NCBI GenBank assembly: GCA_019358895.1 | Contig: JAHHIG010000001.1 | Location: 372,001 to 436,000 of the forward strand | Direction of reading: 5' to 3' | DNA: 64,000 nucleotides | Origin: Tildeniella nuda ZEHNDER 1965/U140 | Lineage (GTDB): Bacteria > Cyanobacteriota > Cyanobacteriia > Leptolyngbyales > Leptolyngbyaceae | Part shown: positions 45,392-55,527 of the stretch, in pieces | Numbering within the stretch: position 1 is the stretch's first letter | Layout: each line of letters begins with the position of its first letter | Made by a program: the position numbers and the translations under genes | Notes under the pieces: model-generated | Databases searched by the model: none | Told to the model about the DNA's origin: nothing | What the model saw: only the letters and a program-made list of their open reading frames with translations

Positions 45392-46276
45392 TCATCGGAT
45401 GCCCCAGCGTCGTCGCCAAATGGACGTGGATTCTAGCGTCGAGAGTGCATGCTCTTGCTGATACCGCTCCAGGATGATAGCGGCTGCATCACATAAACTT
45501 GGGTCGCGGTATGGCACGGACGCGCGCGTGTGCAAGTGCTCCTGTTCCATTTGTGAGAGGGGATGCAGCGTTTGACCATCAAAACTGCCTACGGTTCCTT
45601 GTGACCATTCGTGCGATAAGTGTGTGATACCCAGAGGAATCGTCCCGATCGCCAACCCTGCTGCTTGCATTGCCGATCGCACTGCCGCCGATCGTGAATA
45701 GGTTGCCAGTTTGCCTTGTGGTGCTAAACAGCGTGCAACTAGAGAAAAAAACTCGATCGTCCATAGCTGTGGACAGCGGCGCGGCGAAAAGGGGTCAAAG
45801 AAGATAGCATCGGCTTGAAAATCTGACTGGCAAAGGGATTGTATTGTTTGACGTGCATCGCCAACGAGCAGCTTAGCGTTGAGGCAAGGCGTTGTACAGG
45901 CGTGTGCCAGAGCCATTTGCCGCAAGACCATCTGTACAACTGGCGACCAGCTATGAATGAGGGGAGGCGCGATCGCTGCATGGGGGATGGTCAAATCTAA
46001 CTCCAGCCCGTAAAGCTCTACCTCACAAGCCGGATTGACGTTCCAAATCGTTTCTAGCGCCGCAGCCGTGTTATAGCCCAAGCCGTAGCAAACATCGAGC
46101 AAGCGCAAACGGGGCTGCTGTGCCTTCTGTGTCAGCTCGGTCGCCTGGGCAAATTTGTGCATCGCTTCTGCCTTTGCTCCCTTACGGCTGTGAAACGCCT
46201 CACCAAAGGCTTCAGAGAAGAAGGTAAAAGAGCCATCGTCCGTTGGCTGTGGCACCCAATTTGTAGCGGTGATCAT
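45392..46276 (-). CDS. MnmC/MnmD-like tRNA methyltransferase
   Basis: 294-residue SAM-dependent methyltransferase of the MnmC family (DUF752). SAM site LLDVCYGLGYNTAAALE; the family motif IFFDPFSPRRCPQLW near the catalytic core. The N-terminus with SEAFGEAFHSRKGAKAEA is characteristic. Characterised MnmD/MnmC methylate 5-aminomethyl-2-thiouridine at wobble position 34 of tRNA. No FAD (oxidase) domain is attached, as in stand-alone MnmD. Assignment to mnm5s2U in cyanobacteria is inference. Confidence 0.85.
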   Translation of the reverse strand: MITATNWVPQPTDDGSFTFFSEAFGEAFHSRKGAKAEAMHKFAQATELTQKAQQPRLRLLDVCYGLGYNTAAALETIWNVNPACEVELYGLELDLTIPHAAIAPPLIHSWSPVVQMVLRQMALAHACTTPCLNAKLLVGDARQTIQSLCQSDFQADAIFFDPFSPRRCPQLWTIEFFSLVARCLAPQGKLATYSRSAAVRSAMQAAGLAIGTIPLGITHLSHEWSQGTVGSFDGQTLHPLSQMEQEHLHTRASVPYRDPSLCDAAAIILERYQQEHALSTLESTSIWRRRWGIR

Positions 46277-46474
46277 AACTGGTCGTAGAACTCAATTGGC
46301 AGCAACGCTTCAGTTGGTACAGTCCTCTCAAAGCCCGCATTAGACGAGCACAATCAAGACGATGTTCTCAAGGCAGCCCTTGTAGGATAACTATGCAACT
46401 GCTGATGATTATCCTTGATCTTCTAACAGGGTCTAATGTGGTGACTGTGCTTAACCAGATTTAGAAGGTTCAAA

Positions 46475-48166
46475 ATGTGGCACCCTTTGCGGGGCGATCG
46501 CCCCGTTTCGCTTCGCTCTAACCTGTTGCCCCTGACAGTCGCCTTTGGCAGCGGTCTCCTGATGGGCTTAGCGCCTGCTCCACTCAATGTGTTTCCGCTG
46601 GCATGGGTGGCGTTGGCTCCGCTATGGGTATTCATTGCACGGAGAGGAGCAGATAAAAGGACACCATTCACGCTTTGCCTTGCCCTTACCTGGGGTATAG
46701 GGTATCACGGGCTGGCTCTTTCCTGGATTACAGGGCTACATCCACTGACCTGGCTGGGTGTGCCGTGGCTGGCAAGCGTAGCGATCGTCCTCTTCTGTTG
46801 GGGCTTCATTACACTCTGGGGTGCAGCGCTGGTTGTCGTCTGGGCATGGCTCATGCAGTTGATCGAAGGTTTCGTGAACAGGGCACAACCGATCGCAGAA
46901 AAAAGCCCTTTAAACCCTACTCATCCCTCAGCCCCTCACCTGTATCGCTCTCAATTACCATTCGCTTCTCTCCGTCGCGTACTGGTTGGCACCGCGCTTT
47001 GGTGTGCCTTGGAATGGTTTTGGAGCCTGGGTCCGCTAGATTGGACGGCACTTGCCTACACTCAAAGTCCAGGAAACCTGGCATTGCTGCATGTTGGTCA
47101 ACTCTCCGGCACCTCTGGGGTGACAGCAGCGATCGTGGCGGTCAATGGGCTTCTGGCTGAAGCGTGGATGAGCGATCGGCAAGCGATCAGCCATCAGCGG
47201 TCAGCTATCAGCCGATTAAAACTTGAACCTGCAACACTACTATCTTTCGCCGCCGTGCTTCTCATGGCAGTTCATTTGCTTGGCTACACACTTTATGTTC
47301 GTCCGCTGGCTGCAACCAATGGAGCGGCACTCAAAGTGGGAATCATCCAAGGCAATGTGCCCACGCGCATCAAATTGGGAAATGAGGGCATTCAGAGAGC
47401 AACAGACGGTTATACCAGCGGCTATAAAACGTTGGCGGCTCAAGGGGTGGATGCCGTACTGACACCAGAGGGAGCGCTGCCATTTGTGTGGAATGAGCCG
47501 AATAAGCTCCGTAATCCCCTGTATCAAGCGGTATTGGAGCGTGGGGTCGTGCTTTGGCTGGGAACCTTTACAGCGCAAAAGGGCGGTATTGCCCGTAGCT
47601 TGCTGACGATCGCTCCTGATGGCACCACCACGAGTCGTTACGACAAAATTAAGCTCGTGCCGCTGGGTGAATATATCCCCTTTCAGAACGTTCTAGGGGG
47701 TATCATCAGCATTCTCTCCCCGATCGCTGAGAATGGACTACCAGGAACCTTCCAACAGCAGTTTGAAACGCCGTTTGGACGAGCGATCGCCAGCATCTGT
47801 TACGATTCTGCGTTCCCTGAGGTGTTCCGCTATCAGGCAGCAGCAGGCGGACAGTTCATCTTGACGGCATCGAACCTCGACCCGTACAGCGAAGTGCTAA
47901 TGGCACAGCACCAGGCACAGGACATCATGCGAGCCATTGAAACCGATCGCTGGGCAATCCGGGCAACCAACACAGGTTATTCCAGCGTGGTGACTCCTCA
48001 CGGCAAGGTTGAGTGGCGATCGCAACCGCGCACCTATCAAACCCACGCAGCGACAATTTTCCGCCGTCAGACACAGACGCTCTATGTTCGTTGGGGTGAC
48101 TGGCTCACGCCATCACTGTTGGGCTTGGGGGCGATCGTAGTGCTGATCACACGGCGGTTGATGTAG
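46475..48166 (+). CDS. lnt: Apolipoprotein N-acyltransferase
   Basis: 563-residue integral membrane enzyme that adds the third acyl chain to the N-terminal Cys of lipoproteins. Several N-terminal helices are followed by a nitrilase-fold periplasmic domain. The catalytic Glu (VLTPEGALPFV), Lys (RYDKIKLVPLGEYIPF) and Cys (ASICYDSAFPEVFR) are all present. At about residues 232-250 a loop contains DRQAISHQRSAISRLK, encoded by degenerate AGC(G/C/T)(A/G)TC heptads at 47182-47212. The insert is in frame and lies between the membrane part and the catalytic domain, where it should be tolerated. Confidence 0.93.
   Translation: MWHPLRGDRPVSLRSNLLPLTVAFGSGLLMGLAPAPLNVFPLAWVALAPLWVFIARRGADKRTPFTLCLALTWGIGYHGLALSWITGLHPLTWLGVPWLASVAIVLFCWGFITLWGAALVVVWAWLMQLIEGFVNRAQPIAEKSPLNPTHPSAPHLYRSQLPFASLRRVLVGTALWCALEWFWSLGPLDWTALAYTQSPGNLALLHVGQLSGTSGVTAAIVAVNGLLAEAWMSDRQAISHQRSAISRLKLEPATLLSFAAVLLMAVHLLGYTLYVRPLAATNGAALKVGIIQGNVPTRIKLGNEGIQRATDGYTSGYKTLAAQGVDAVLTPEGALPFVWNEPNKLRNPLYQAVLERGVVLWLGTFTAQKGGIARSLLTIAPDGTTTSRYDKIKLVPLGEYIPFQNVLGGIISILSPIAENGLPGTFQQQFETPFGRAIASICYDSAFPEVFRYQAAAGGQFILTASNLDPYSEVLMAQHQAQDIMRAIETDRWAIRATNTGYSSVVTPHGKVEWRSQPRTYQTHAATIFRRQTQTLYVRWGDWLTPSLLGLGAIVVLITRRLM
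47182..47212. repeat. Degenerate heptad array within lnt
   Basis: Units AGCGATC, AGCCATC, AGCGGTC, AGCTATC and a partial AGC. The same heptad family as at 42777, 48175 and 59553. Confidence 0.85.
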
Positions 48167-48171
48167 AGCCA

Positions 48172-48204
<33 letters not shown>

Positions 48205-48326
48205 AAAAAGCTGATCGCTAATAGCTGATCGCGTCTTAAAAGCTGAAATACGTCCGCACTGTTCAGCTATCAGGGCAACTAGAGGCGAACCAGTGGGTTA
48301 GGATGAAAGACTGAACAACATTAGTG

Positions 48327-48680
48327 ATGAGCGCTTTTTTGGGTAACTTCTCTATGGCTATGACTCCCCTGCTGGTATTCGCTACAACAGCCGCTGCACC
48401 AACGGCAGCCCCTTCGCGATCGAGCCAGGTAACTCGTCAGCATTATCCCAACTTCAAGATCATCGTGCTCAATGATGATTTCAACACGTTTCAGCATGTC
48501 ACCGAAAGCTTGTTAGAGCATATCCCAGGGATGACCGTCGATCGTGCCTCGGAGCTTACCAACCAGATTCATTTTGAAGGACAGGCGATCGTGTGGGTCG
48601 GTCCTCAAGAACAGGCAGAACTCTACCACATGCAGCTTGGCATGGAAGGTTTGACGATGGCTCCCCTGGAAGCAGCCTAG
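48327..48680 (+). CDS. clpS: ClpS adaptor of the Clp protease
   Basis: About 117 residues. ClpS delivers N-degron substrates to ClpC/ClpP. Core motif YPNFKIIVLNDDFNTFQHV with the substrate-pocket NDD, then the VTESLLEHIPGM helix and HFEGQAIVWVGPQEQAELYH. The N-terminal ~35 residues are variable. ATG 48354 (MAMTPLLVF) is another possible start. A DUF2103 gene follows after 47 bases. Confidence 0.93.
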   Translation: MSAFLGNFSMAMTPLLVFATTAAAPTAAPSRSSQVTRQHYPNFKIIVLNDDFNTFQHVTESLLEHIPGMTVDRASELTNQIHFEGQAIVWVGPQEQAELYHMQLGMEGLTMAPLEAA

Positions 48681-48727
48681 AGCTGTTTGACCGACTCTCT
48701 TTACCCTATCCATGAGCCGTTCCTCCT

Positions 48728-49024
48728 ATGAGTAGTGCCTCTGGCGGCAGACTTGTCCTCAACCATTCCACCCACATTCCAGGTTTGATTAAACTCCTGG
48801 AGCGGTTGACCCACCAAATGGGCATTCAGACGATCACGCCGGGTATAATTGCATCAACGCGTTCTCATGCTCCCAAAATGATGCTTAAGATATCCGTGCC
48901 AATCCGAGGCGGGTTCAAAGTCATCGCACGCCAGGGTAAGACGGTACAAGAAGTCTTCATTTTGACTGTCCTGCTGCAAGACCAGCTTGAGTCCGCCATC
49001 GATCGCGTGATGAAGCATCGCTAG
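48728..49024 (+). CDS. DUF2103 family protein
   Basis: 98 residues of the DUF2103 family, annotated as predicted metal-binding in cyanobacteria. It begins GGRLVLNHSTHIPGLIKLLE and continues TITPGIIASTRSHAPKM. There are His residues in NHSTH that could bind metal, but no ligand set is proven. Function unknown. Located after clpS on the same strand and convergent with maf. Confidence 0.8.
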   Translation: MSSASGGRLVLNHSTHIPGLIKLLERLTHQMGIQTITPGIIASTRSHAPKMMLKISVPIRGGFKVIARQGKTVQEVFILTVLLQDQLESAIDRVMKHR

Positions 49025-49055
49025 CAGGTTCGGTTGTCGATCGACGGCGCATTGC

Positions 49056-49718
49056 CTATGGAACCGTTGACCAAGCGTCTGTCAGGTCATACCCAAGCTC
49101 GTCTAACATTTGCCGCAGCAGCGGTAGGCTGAGACCAATCACATTGCTGTGGCAGCCGTCTAGCTTTTCGACAAACGAGCCGCCTTTACCTTCCAGGGCG
49201 AAGCCTCCAGCGCAGTGAAGTGGTTCACCAGTGGCAGCATAGGCAGCGATCTGACGATCGCTCACGTTCGCAAAGTGAACCTGGGTCTTCTGACAGCGGA
49301 CAAGAGAGTTGGGAGGGGGAAGAGGAGAGAGGTGAATGCCGCCTTCCATCCGGCTCAGTGGAGGAATGACGAGCAGCGCATGTCCAGTGTAGAGGCTACC
49401 GACCTGACCACGCATTTGCTGCCAACGAGCGATCGCCTCTTCTGCACTGGCTGGCTTACCATGAATTTCACCGTCAATTGCCAAGACAGAATCGCATCCT
49501 AAGACCAGCGTTGCGACAGACGTACCTCGATCGAGCTGTGCGGCGACAACGGTTGCTTTACTGAGTGCTAACGTTTCGACGAGTGCGACTGGATCAGCCG
49601 TTTGTACTTGCGACTCGTCAAAGTGACTGGGACGAACGATCGGGCTAATGCCCACACTTTGCAGCAACCGTAGTCGTGCAGATGATGCAGACGCAAGAAT
49701 GAATTGTGGTGTACCCAT
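49056..49718 (-). CDS. Maf-family nucleoside-triphosphate pyrophosphatase
   Basis: About 220-residue cytosolic Maf/YhdE-type pyrophosphatase that hydrolyses modified or excess NTPs to NMPs. Active-site motifs: [18 protein letters not shown] at the start, [12 protein letters not shown] in the middle, and [20 protein letters not shown] near the end. ATG 49718 starts exactly at the family N-terminus; the upstream frame to 49784 derives from a simple repeat (GGGAGGGGGATGAGGGG). Which subfamily (dTTP/UTP or m7GTP) is not clear. Confidence 0.93.
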   Translation of the reverse strand: MGTPQFILASASSARLRLLQSVGISPIVRPSHFDESQVQTADPVALVETLALSKATVVAAQLDRGTSVATLVLGCDSVLAIDGEIHGKPASAEEAIARWQQMRGQVGSLYTGHALLVIPPLSRMEGGIHLSPLPPPNSLVRCQKTQVHFANVSDRQIAAYAATGEPLHCAGGFALEGKGGSFVEKLDGCHSNVIGLSLPLLRQMLDELGYDLTDAWSTVP

Positions 49719-49909
49719 TGGGAGGGGGATGAGGGGACGAGGGATGAAGAGGAAGAATGAAGAATGAAACAAAGCGAGAGCCAATAAGTTTTAACGTCTG
49801 ACCCTTGCCGAAGTTTTAAGCTACACGCCACTTTAAAGAGCTTTTTGAATTAATTCTGCGCTTTCCTACTCCCCACTCCCTACTCCCCACTCCCTATTTC
49901 TACTCACCC

Positions 49910-50452
49910 TCAATCGACCGAGAACGACTTCACAGTCCGTTCCATCAGCGTCTGCATTTTAGACCATCGATCTTCTGGCGTAGAGGCGTTGAAGGTGTAG
50001 AGTTTGCCTCGGCTCACGGCGACGCTTGCGAGATTGTGCCGTTCGCGATCGCCCACTTTGACGGCATACTCCAGCAGGTAATACAGCTTGTCACCAACGG
50101 TACGGGCTTCAGCGTTCACCAGTTCGGCAGTGCGTCCAGAATCGGGTGGCGCGATCGCGCTTTTGCCCAATTGATAGCCCACTTCGCCGGGGCTGCCCAA
50201 TTCAGTGAGCGTCTTATTGCCAGTGACGGGGTTGATGACCACGCTAACATTCTCAGTTTGCTCAATGATGTCATGAAAAACTACGTCGGGTCCACTCGTC
50301 ACACTAACGGGCAACCAACCGTTAGGATAGAGAAACTTGTAGCCATCAAGGCTGTCGATATAGGGCTTCAAGCCGCCAGTGGGTGTGGTGACACATCCTT
50401 GCAGGCTCAGGCTCATGACCACCAAAACCACTGCCAATATTCGTTTGAGCAT
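49910..50452 (-). CDS. PsbP-family lipoprotein (CyanoP)
   Basis: 180 residues. A lipoprotein signal has lipobox LQGC (Cys about 20), and the PsbP domain contains SLDGYKFLYPNGWLPVSV, VSVVINPVTG, and the end FNASTPEDRWSKMQTLMERT. CyanoP is a thylakoid-lumen lipoprotein associated with photosystem II assembly. It is encoded near maf, separated by a short simple-repeat tract (TACTCCCCACTCCC at 49867-49892). Confidence 0.93.
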   Translation of the reverse strand: MLKRILAVVLVVMSLSLQGCVTTPTGGLKPYIDSLDGYKFLYPNGWLPVSVTSGPDVVFHDIIEQTENVSVVINPVTGNKTLTELGSPGEVGYQLGKSAIAPPDSGRTAELVNAEARTVGDKLYYLLEYAVKVGDRERHNLASVAVSRGKLYTFNASTPEDRWSKMQTLMERTVKSFSVD

Positions 50453-50710
50453 CGCTTCAATTTCCCCTCAGCCGTCTTTGCAAGCAATGCACGCGATCGC
50501 CCCGTGCCAGCCTTGCTTCATTCTCTCACTACTGTGACGCGTTAGCATCATCGTATTGCCCCTCCTCGGCTGGGAACTTTTGACTAATTTCGAGCGTGGT
50601 GTCATAAAACGACGAGAAATCGTACACTATAAGGCTGCATGGTTCCAGCACGATCGTACTTAAGACGGTCGCTGCCCCATAAAACCCTGTCTATGTAACA
50701 ATCGTTCGCC

Positions 50711-51484
50711 GTGTCGATCCTGATTTCGTTAAAATTTGGCTGGATACTAAACCAGCAAAGTAGCAATCAGGACGCGCTAGAGCTAGAACTAGAGTTGCCG
50801 CGTGAGCGATCGCTACGCTCGGTGACTGCGTCTAGTTCACTATCTAAGCCAGTTGGAATGGATGTTCCCGTGAGTGTAATGCAGTTAAATAGTTCACCTG
50901 CCCAGTCAACACCGTTAGTTCTTGATAGTCTGCCAAGTCCGTCGCTTGCCGATGAGATGTGTCCCCGTCGTGCAAGGCTAGAAATTGATTTGATGCTGCT
51001 GGCGATCGAGGCGCTTGATTTGAGCGGTTCAGAAGCTATTCTGCTCATGGCAAGTGAATTGGAGCTTCAGAGCGTCATCAAAAATCGGGTTTCGTTATGG
51101 CGTTTACGCAGCACCAACCCGTTGCGGCGCTACAGCCAGCGTCGTCCTCTCACACTCACTGAGGCAAAAGCGCTAGTCGTCGTCGGTTGCTACCTGGCAC
51201 GACGGCTGACTGTGCTCATTCGGCAGCTTCTGCTGGCATACCAACAGCTCAGCGATAAGCAGCTATCCATGGAGCACCACTTTCGGCTCAATGAGTATCT
51301 GGAGCGGTTTCGTGCTCATTTCCGATCGCGCATGAACCCCAAACGGGCGCTCGTCGCCGCGTATAACTCTGACGAAAAGCTAGACGAACTGGCACTGAAT
51401 TTATTGACGCAACTGCTGTTTTGTACGGGCACTTACGGTATGCAGCGGTTTTGGGCAAGCCTGTTTGACGGAGAAGTGGCATGA
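50711..51484 (+). CDS. DUF3038 protein
   Basis: 257 residues (shorter if ATG at about 50861 is used, which is likely). The DUF3038 domain covers about 95-255: LEIDLMLLAIEALDLSGSEA, SLWRLRSTNPLRR, and the end LLTQLLFCTGTYGMQRFWAS. It is a cyanobacterial family of unknown function. Its last bases overlap the start of the next gene (ATGA), a DUF4335 protein. The two families are commonly neighbours in cyanobacteria (from memory), so they probably act together. Confidence 0.82.
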   Translation: MSILISLKFGWILNQQSSNQDALELELELPRERSLRSVTASSSLSKPVGMDVPVSVMQLNSSPAQSTPLVLDSLPSPSLADEMCPRRARLEIDLMLLAIEALDLSGSEAILLMASELELQSVIKNRVSLWRLRSTNPLRRYSQRRPLTLTEAKALVVVGCYLARRLTVLIRQLLLAYQQLSDKQLSMEHHFRLNEYLERFRAHFRSRMNPKRALVAAYNSDEKLDELALNLLTQLLFCTGTYGMQRFWASLFDGEVA

Positions 51485-52947
51485 GCATTCAGCGGCAATA
51501 TAGCTTACCGAACTGCACCCTTGTCCTGGAAGGATGGGGCGATACCGTTGTGACCAACCAGACGGAGGCACGCCCCTTGATGTCTCAACTGATGAGCGTT
51601 GAGTGTCATCTTGTGGGTGAAGAGAAACCGCTGTCCGGCGGACGTGAGTTTTTTGAAAGCCTGACAACAACAGTGAGCCTTTATGCTCAAGAACTGCTGA
51701 GCGGCATTCGTGCCTTCAAAAAAGCGCCCCAAGCTCCCACACAAATGGTGCAGTTAGAGCGGTTGGGTGAGAACCACCATCGGTTGAGCGTGCTGCCGCC
51801 TGATGCCGATCCTGGTTCTGGTATTACGACTCACCTTACCCGACAGGTTGACCTGACGACGGTGCAGTTGTTTGACCTGGTAGAAGCGGTAGATCAGTTT
51901 TTTGCCGATACCCAAACCTTGCCAGATTTGTCGCTCCACATCGCGCCTCTTGCTAAACGTGCTGTTCGCAGTAGCGAACCCGTCGCCAAACAAGCGGTGC
52001 CTGCTGCGATCGGAGCCTCCGGTTTAGCCTTAGCGGCGATCGCGTTCTTTTTTATCCCTACCCCTCAAGTACGCCAACCAGAGGATCTGGTGCCCAAAGC
52101 CAGCACAACCTCTAGCACAACAGGCACACCCTCGCCGAGCGCTAGCCCTCCAACGCCGATCGCTAGTGGTTCGCCGCAACCCAGCCCTACAACCGCAGCA
52201 ATCACTCCTAGCCCCACTCCAGCAACGACCACAACGACACAGCCCGATTTGACCGGGTTAGAAACGGCTCTAACCGCTGCCCCCGAAATTACAGATCCCG
52301 CGCAAGTGCAAACATTGCAGAAGCAGTTGGCGACTCAGCTTGATCAGGCGTGGAAAAATCGTACGTCCGTTAAGCAAGACCTTGTGTATCGCGTTGGTGT
52401 CGTGAGAGACGGTGCCATTGTTGGCTATAAACCGATCAATCCAGCCGCACTGACCGAAGCAAAGCAAACGCCATTACTCAACCTGCTTTACATTCCAGCG
52501 GCTGGTTCGCAGCCAACGTCAGAGCCGATCGCTCAATACAAAGTCGTCTTCACCTCTACAGGCATGGTTGATGTCGCACCCTGGAAGGAGGCAATGGCGA
52601 GTCCCCTGACTGGCATCACCGAAATTACTGATGCCGCTCAGATCAAAGACCTTCAACCCAAGCTTTACGACCAAATCGACAAAAACTGGAAAAGCAAACC
52701 GAGCTTCAAAAAAGATCTGGTCTTTCGGGTACGGGTCATGCAGGACGGCAAACTCGTGGACTATAAGCCAGATGTTCCACCAGCAGCCGATTACGTCAAA
52801 GAGACACCGCTGCCCCAGCTAGGCAAGCTTGCGGCTGACAGCGATACGAGCGCAGCGCAAACGCCCCTTGCCCTGTTCAAGGTTGTCTTCAAGCCAGACG
52901 GTAAGCTTGAAGTCAGCCCGTGGCGCGGTCGAAAAGATTCGCAGTAG
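51481..52947 (+). CDS. DUF4335 protein with single membrane helix and C-terminal repeats
   Basis: 488 residues. N-terminal DUF4335 domain (about 1-160), beginning [18 protein letters not shown] hydrophobic helix (about 175-195, [20 protein letters not shown]) is followed by a Ser/Pro/Thr linker. After that are two copies of a ~90-residue domain, each opening [15 protein letters not shown]- or [15 protein letters not shown]-like and containing WKN.., [14 protein letters not shown] or [18 protein letters not shown] overlap with DUF3038 gives translational coupling. Function unknown. Confidence 0.82.
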   Translation: MSIQRQYSLPNCTLVLEGWGDTVVTNQTEARPLMSQLMSVECHLVGEEKPLSGGREFFESLTTTVSLYAQELLSGIRAFKKAPQAPTQMVQLERLGENHHRLSVLPPDADPGSGITTHLTRQVDLTTVQLFDLVEAVDQFFADTQTLPDLSLHIAPLAKRAVRSSEPVAKQAVPAAIGASGLALAAIAFFFIPTPQVRQPEDLVPKASTTSSTTGTPSPSASPPTPIASGSPQPSPTTAAITPSPTPATTTTTQPDLTGLETALTAAPEITDPAQVQTLQKQLATQLDQAWKNRTSVKQDLVYRVGVVRDGAIVGYKPINPAALTEAKQTPLLNLLYIPAAGSQPTSEPIAQYKVVFTSTGMVDVAPWKEAMASPLTGITEITDAAQIKDLQPKLYDQIDKNWKSKPSFKKDLVFRVRVMQDGKLVDYKPDVPPAADYVKETPLPQLGKLAADSDTSAAQTPLALFKVVFKPDGKLEVSPWRGRKDSQ

Positions 52948-52999
52948 GGACGATCGCGATCGGGAAACAGGTTCTCCCCGCACCCGCAGCACCAACGGT

Positions 53000-54001
53000 A
53001 TGAATATCATCTTTTTCGGCACGCCTGCGTTTGCCGTCCCTAGCTTAGAGCGCTTGCTGGCGCACCCAGACTTTACTGTTCTCGGTGTTGTCACTCAACC
53101 TGACAAACGCCGGGGACGTGGTAACCAACTCACGCCATCACCCGTCAAGGCGATCGCTCAAGGGCACAATCTGCCGCTGTATCAACCCAAAAGCGTCAAA
53201 AAAGATGAAGACACCTTAAACAAGTTGCGGTCATCGCAGGCAGATGTTTTTGTCGTCGTTGCTTATGGGCAAATTCTTTCGCAGGCAGTTCTCGACATGC
53301 CGCGTCTGGGCTGCGTCAATGCCCACGGCTCAATTTTGCCAAAGTATCGTGGTGCCGCCCCGATACAGTGGAGTTTGTATCACGGCGAGGCGGAAACGGG
53401 CATTACCACCATGCTGATGAATGCTGGTATGGACACAGGATCGACCCTGCTAGAAGCGCGTACTCCGATCGCCCTCCTGGATAACTTCGACGATGTGGCA
53501 GAACGCCTTGCACATATTGGTGCCGATCTGCTCATTGAAACTCTGCTGAAGCTGAATCAGCAGGCAATTCAGCCGCTGCCGCAGGATGATACGCAGGCAA
53601 CCTACGCACCCCTCATCAAAAAAGAGGATTACTGGCTAGATTGGTCGCGCAGTGCGATCGCCCTTCACAATCAAGTTCGTGGTTTCTACCCTGCCTGTAA
53701 TGCCACCTTCCGAGGTGATCCCCTCAAAATTATGGCAACCGCGCCTCTAGGAGCTGCATACTGGACTCAACTGCCACCAGCACTGAGTGCGATCGCTCAA
53801 ACATGGTCACCACCAGCGCCAGCGGCACAACCTGGCGAAGTCGTCGGTTTGCTCAAAGGGGAAGGCGCGATCGTGCAGACGGGTGACGGTGAACTGCTGC
53901 TACGAGCCGTTCAGATGCCTGGAAAACGCCCTCAATCTGGTTGGGACTTTGCTAATGGCGCTCGACTAGCGTTGGGAGACGTGCTGGGAAATGGAGAATA
54001 A
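53000..54001 (+). CDS. fmt: Methionyl-tRNA formyltransferase
   Basis: 333 residues. It formylates initiator Met-tRNA with 10-formyl-THF. Motifs: [20 protein letters not shown], the formyl-transfer loop ending [20 protein letters not shown] (catalytic Asn/His), and the C-terminal OB-like domain with the [20 protein letters not shown] start. ATG 53000 is family-typical. A terminator-like hairpin lies 190 bases downstream. Confidence 0.96.
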   Translation: MNIIFFGTPAFAVPSLERLLAHPDFTVLGVVTQPDKRRGRGNQLTPSPVKAIAQGHNLPLYQPKSVKKDEDTLNKLRSSQADVFVVVAYGQILSQAVLDMPRLGCVNAHGSILPKYRGAAPIQWSLYHGEAETGITTMLMNAGMDTGSTLLEARTPIALLDNFDDVAERLAHIGADLLIETLLKLNQQAIQPLPQDDTQATYAPLIKKEDYWLDWSRSAIALHNQVRGFYPACNATFRGDPLKIMATAPLGAAYWTQLPPALSAIAQTWSPPAPAAQPGEVVGLLKGEGAIVQTGDGELLLRAVQMPGKRPQSGWDFANGARLALGDVLGNGE

Positions 54002-54190
54002 AAGACAGGCTACAAATGATGCAAACTGCATAGGGATCACGGCTAGTAAAGTGAGCGCCTTGGGCACACTGTTTTATGAGTGTGATATAAATGTGTAGGT
54101 TTGTTACTAAATCAGCCCTTAGTTAGATGCCCTTTGAAATAGCACATTTATCTCGTTTGACCTTTCATTATTGAATCCGTCATAACCTGC

Positions 54191-54224
54191 AACCTGCTCA
54201 CTGCTTACGTATAGCAGGTTTTTT
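54191..54224 (+). terminator. Hairpin with T-run between fmt and desA
   Basis: The stem AACCTGC / GCAGGTT encloses about 20 bases (with ACTGCTTACGTATA) and is followed by TTTT. It is 190 bases after fmt and 49 bases before desA, so it could also act as a leader attenuator for desA. Confidence 0.55.
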
Positions 54225-54272
54225 CGTGTGCTTTTGCCCAAGCGACCTACACCTGGAGAAAACAATCGATTC

Positions 54273-55316
54273 ATGACTGCGACAGTAAGCCCCAATAACC
54301 TGACATTCACGCCGCTGAATGCTAATTTGCGCCTGAAAGACATTCTGAAAACATTGCCCAAAGAATGCTTTCAAAAAGATATGAGAAAAGCCTGGACAGC
54401 CGTTTTGACCAGTATTCTGATGGTCAGCTTAGGCTATGCCAGTATTGCGATCGCACCCTGGTTTTTACTGCCGATCGCCTGGTTTTTTACCGGAACGGCG
54501 CTCACCGGCTTTTTTGTGATTGCCCACGACTGCGGGCACCGATCGTTTGCGAAGCGGCGTTGGGTGAACGATTTGGTCGGGCATCTGTTTATGCTGCCGC
54601 TGATCTACCCCTTTCATAGCTGGCGGATTTTGCACAACCAACACCACAACCACACGAATAAGATGGATGTGGATAATGCGTGGCAGCCGTTTCGACCAGG
54701 TCTCTACGCCTCACTGCCCACGCCGATCCGGGGTGCTTACCAGGCGATGCGAGGACGCTTGTGGTGGCTTGCCTCGGTCGTTCATTGGGCAATCATGCAC
54801 TTTGATCCATCCAGAGTTGGGGCAAACGATCGGAGCAAAGTTAGGCTGTCAGTTGCAGTGGTCGTTGGCTTCGCAGTCATCTTTTTTCCACTGCTCATTG
54901 CCACGCTTGGCATCGGCGGCTTCATCAAATTCTGGCTCATGCCCTGGCTGGGCTACCATTTTTGGATGAGCACCTTTACGCTCGTACACCACACGGCTCC
55001 TGACATTGATTTCCAAGAGCCTGAGCAGTGGCACGCTGCCAAAGCGCAACTGGCTGGAACCGTTCACTGCGACTACCCTATGTGGGTTGAACGGTTGTGC
55101 CACCACATTAATGTTCATATCCCCCACCATTTGTCTACCGCTATTCCGTCGTACAACCTGCGAATGGCGCACGAGAGTCTGCGGGAAAACTGGGGCACTT
55201 ACCTCTACGAATGTCGCTTCTCGTGGTCGCTCATGAAAGCAATCACCGATCAGTGCCACCTGTACCATCCCGAAGAGTGCTATCAGTCATTTACGGCTTA
55301 CGAGAGGCAAAAGTAG
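54273..55316 (+). CDS. desA: Membrane fatty-acid desaturase, DesA (delta-12) type
   Basis: 347-residue thylakoid/plasma-membrane di-iron desaturase. Three histidine boxes are present: [17 protein letters not shown] and the C-terminal HIPHHLS. The N-terminus ([20 protein letters not shown]) and box sequences fit the cyanobacterial delta-12 acyl-lipid desaturase that makes 18:2 from 18:1. Family members are usually cold-induced. Four membrane helices are seen. The subclass call is from motif context and is not certain. Confidence 0.9.
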   Translation: MTATVSPNNLTFTPLNANLRLKDILKTLPKECFQKDMRKAWTAVLTSILMVSLGYASIAIAPWFLLPIAWFFTGTALTGFFVIAHDCGHRSFAKRRWVNDLVGHLFMLPLIYPFHSWRILHNQHHNHTNKMDVDNAWQPFRPGLYASLPTPIRGAYQAMRGRLWWLASVVHWAIMHFDPSRVGANDRSKVRLSVAVVVGFAVIFFPLLIATLGIGGFIKFWLMPWLGYHFWMSTFTLVHHTAPDIDFQEPEQWHAAKAQLAGTVHCDYPMWVERLCHHINVHIPHHLSTAIPSYNLRMAHESLRENWGTYLYECRFSWSLMKAITDQCHLYHPEECYQSFTAYERQK

Positions 55317-55527
55317 GCGGGCAACTTGTGCCGCATGTCGTGAAATGATTGCTCAGTGGTGGATGTGTAGGTGGGTCTTGCACTATACATCCACACCGCT
55401 GATCTAAACCTTTGACCCAAAACGAACAACCGCATCCAGCGCCGTCCTATTTTTTCTTTTAGCAAGATGAATCATTCTTGCTAACTGGCGTTATCCTGAG
55501 GCTAATCTCAGCCAAAGGGAACCAGGC

